Assembly (NCBI GenBank): GCA_023416055.1
Contig: JAEZIH010000090.1
Location: 1-6,264 of the forward strand
Reading direction: 5' to 3'
DNA length: 6,264 nucleotides
DNA from: Pseudomonadota bacterium
Lineage (GTDB): Bacteria > Pseudomonadota > Alphaproteobacteria > Caulobacterales > Caulobacteraceae
Part shown: positions 5,107-6,264 of the stretch, one piece after another
Numbering within the stretch: position 1 is the first letter of the stretch
Layout of the letters: each line of letters begins with the position of its first letter
Position numbers and translations under genes: made by a program
The notes under the pieces: generated by a model
Database searches by the model: none
What the model was told of the DNA's origin: nothing
Seen by the model: the letters and a program-made list of their open reading frames with translations, nothing else

Positions 5107-5135
5107 ACGCTAGTGGCTGCGGCGGCCTTGGCCAA
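5107..5135 (-). promoter_or_regulatory. candidate promoter of the JmjC gene, leaderless type
   Basis: On the minus strand TTGGCC (5135-5130), a 17-nt spacer and TAGCGT (5112-5107) are followed seven nt later by the ATG at 5099. It is the best -35/-10 pair in the window for a gene with no Shine-Dalgarno. The -35 lies in a perfect 10-nt palindrome, CTTGGCCAAG (5127-5136), which might be an operator half or chance. Confidence 0.45.
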
Positions 5136-5149
5136 GCGGTTTGAGAGCT

Positions 5150-6264
5150 CTAGCCCAGGGCCTGGTCCAGATCGGCGATCAGGTCGTCGAGGTCCTCGAC
5201 CCCGACCGACAGGCGGATCAGGTTGTCGGTCACCCCGCCCGCCTCGCGCACCTCCTTCGGCACGCTGGCGTGGGTCATGATGCAAGGGTGGTTGACCAGG
5301 CTCTCCACCCCGCCCAGCGACTCCGCCAGGGTGAAGACCTGCACCCGCTCCAGCACCTGCTTCGTCCGCGCCAGATCGCCGTCGATCAGGGCGGTGACCA
5401 TGCCGCCGAAGCGGCCGTTCATCTGCCGCGCCGCCAGTTCGTGCTGCGGGTGGCTGATCAGGCCCGGATAGATCACCCTGGCGATCCCCTTGCGGGTCTC
5501 CAGCCAGCGCGCGATGGCCAGGGCGTTCTCGTTGTGGGCCTTCATGCGCAAGCCCAGGGTCTTCAGGCCGCGGTTGGCCAGGAAGGCGTCGAACGGTCCC
5601 ATCACCCCGCCGACGGAGTTCTGGAGGAACTTCAGCTCCTTCGCCAGTTCCGCATCTCCGGTGACCAGCGCCCCGCCGATGATGTCCGAGTGGCCGTTCA
5701 GGTATTTGGTCGCCGAGTGCATGACGATGTCCGCGCCCAGCGACAGCGGCTGCTGGCTCCACGGGGTGGCGAAGGTGTTGTCGACCACCAGCTTCAGCCC
5801 CCGCGCCTTCGCGATCTTCGACAGCCCCTCGATGTCGGCCAGCTTCATCAACGGATTGGTCGGCGTCTCGGCCCAGATCATCCGCGTCTGCGGGGTGATC
5901 GCCGCCTCGACCGCAGTCAGGTCCGACAGGTCGACATAGGCGAAGTCCAGCCCCATCGAGCGCCGCCGCACCCGCTCGAACAGGCGCCACGAACCGCCGT
6001 ACAGATCGTCGCCGGTGACGATGTGCGAACCGGCGTCGAGCAGCTCCAGCGCCGTCGCCGTCGCCGCCATGCCCGAGGCGAAGGCGAAGCCCTGCACCCC
6101 GCCCTCGAGATCGGCCAGGCAGGCCTCGAACGCCTCTCGCGTCGGGTTCTTGCCGCGCGCGTACTCATAGCCCTTGTTCACGCCCGGGCTCTCCTGGGCG
6201 TAGGTCGAGGTGGCGTAGATCGGCGTCATCACCGCCCCGGTGGTCGGGTCAGGCCTCTGGCCGG
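5150..6264 (-). CDS. Cys/Met metabolism PLP-dependent enzyme, cystathionine gamma-lyase/synthase type (5' end beyond the window)
   Basis: The frame is open to the right edge, and codons upstream of the GTG at 6232 still read family sequence (GQRPDPTTGAV before MTPIYATSTY). The true start is therefore outside the window, probably a dozen or so residues away. The enzyme belongs to the transsulfuration family (fold type I PLP). YEYARGKNPTR supplies the Tyr/Arg that contact PLP phosphate of the neighbouring subunit, ASGMAA and GDDLYGGS follow, ETPTNP and VVDNTFATP hold the ring-binding Asp, and HSATKYLNGHS carries the Schiff-base lysine (codon 5707-5705), matching the family signature. AESLGGVESL near the C-terminus, with Glu before SLGG, fits gamma-lyase or gamma-synthase better than beta-lyase, which has SWGG there. 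It would act in the cytoplasm on cystathionine or O-acylhomoserine. Which of these reactions it performs cannot be settled here, so metB/metC naming is withheld. The JmjC gene starts 50 nt downstream. Confidence 0.93.
   Translation of the reverse strand, partial: GQRPDPTTGAVMTPIYATSTYAQESPGVNKGYEYARGKNPTREAFEACLADLEGGVQGFAFASGMAATATALELLDAGSHIVTGDDLYGGSWRLFERVRRRSMGLDFAYVDLSDLTAVEAAITPQTRMIWAETPTNPLMKLADIEGLSKIAKARGLKLVVDNTFATPWSQQPLSLGADIVMHSATKYLNGHSDIIGGALVTGDAELAKELKFLQNSVGGVMGPFDAFLANRGLKTLGLRMKAHNENALAIARWLETRKGIARVIYPGLISHPQHELAARQMNGRFGGMVTALIDGDLARTKQVLERVQVFTLAESLGGVESLVNHPCIMTHASVPKEVREAGGVTDNLIRLSVGVEDLDDLIADLDQALG

Noticed and set aside
3948..5144. 398-codon open frame on the plus strand
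   Set aside because: It is antisense to the JmjC gene with low-complexity translation; the minus-strand protein has clear metal-binding motifs.
5100..5990. Upstream extension of the JmjC frame by 297 codons
   Set aside because: The extension overlaps the PLP-enzyme gene on the same strand in another phase and has shadow-like composition. Homology begins at Met 5099.

Overview
The window is high-GC DNA with the look of an alphaproteobacterium, most likely Caulobacteraceae (Brevundimonas-like). This rests on base composition, the protein families present, and -10 boxes that fit the Caulobacter-type housekeeping promoter (TTGaC ... GCTAnAWC). No tRNA, rRNA, insertion sequence, phage gene or CRISPR array was seen. 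It reads as ordinary chromosomal backbone, and the interest lies mainly in the regulatory DNA between genes.

Layout from left to right. Minus strand 2-865: a DUF817 integral membrane protein whose 3' end runs off the left edge. Minus strand 944-1405: queF, preQ0 reductase of queuosine biosynthesis, transcribed toward the DUF817 gene. 1406-1598: a divergent intergenic region holding an unusual inverted repeat built of CTAG-rich heptamers. Plus strand 1599-2525: a nitronate monooxygenase-family FMN enzyme. Plus strand 2559-3251: a secreted TIGR02001/Gcw_chp-type predicted outer-membrane barrel protein, 33 nt after the enzyme gene. Plus strand 3289-3501: a 70-residue protein of unknown function. 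Plus strand 3669-3881: a cold-shock-domain protein with a 167-nt structured leader and an intrinsic terminator. Minus strand 3954-5099: a JmjC/cupin_4 oxygenase of the ribosomal-oxygenase type, convergent with the cold-shock gene. Minus strand 5150-6264: a Cys/Met-metabolism PLP enzyme (cystathionine gamma-lyase/synthase type) whose first residues lie beyond the right edge.

Several genes touch translation: queF (tRNA wobble modification), the cold-shock protein (RNA chaperone) and the JmjC protein (possible ribosomal protein hydroxylase). They lie in different transcription units, so this is at most a loose theme and not a demonstrated system.

The two best regulatory signals are these. First, four genes (DUF817, queF, the 70-residue ORF, the JmjC gene) lack a Shine-Dalgarno sequence and have a -10-like hexamer ending 6-7 nt before the ATG, the arrangement expected of leaderless mRNAs. 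Second, the cold-shock leader can form two alternative pairings around its Shine-Dalgarno, suggesting a thermoswitch. No clearly new multi-gene system was found.
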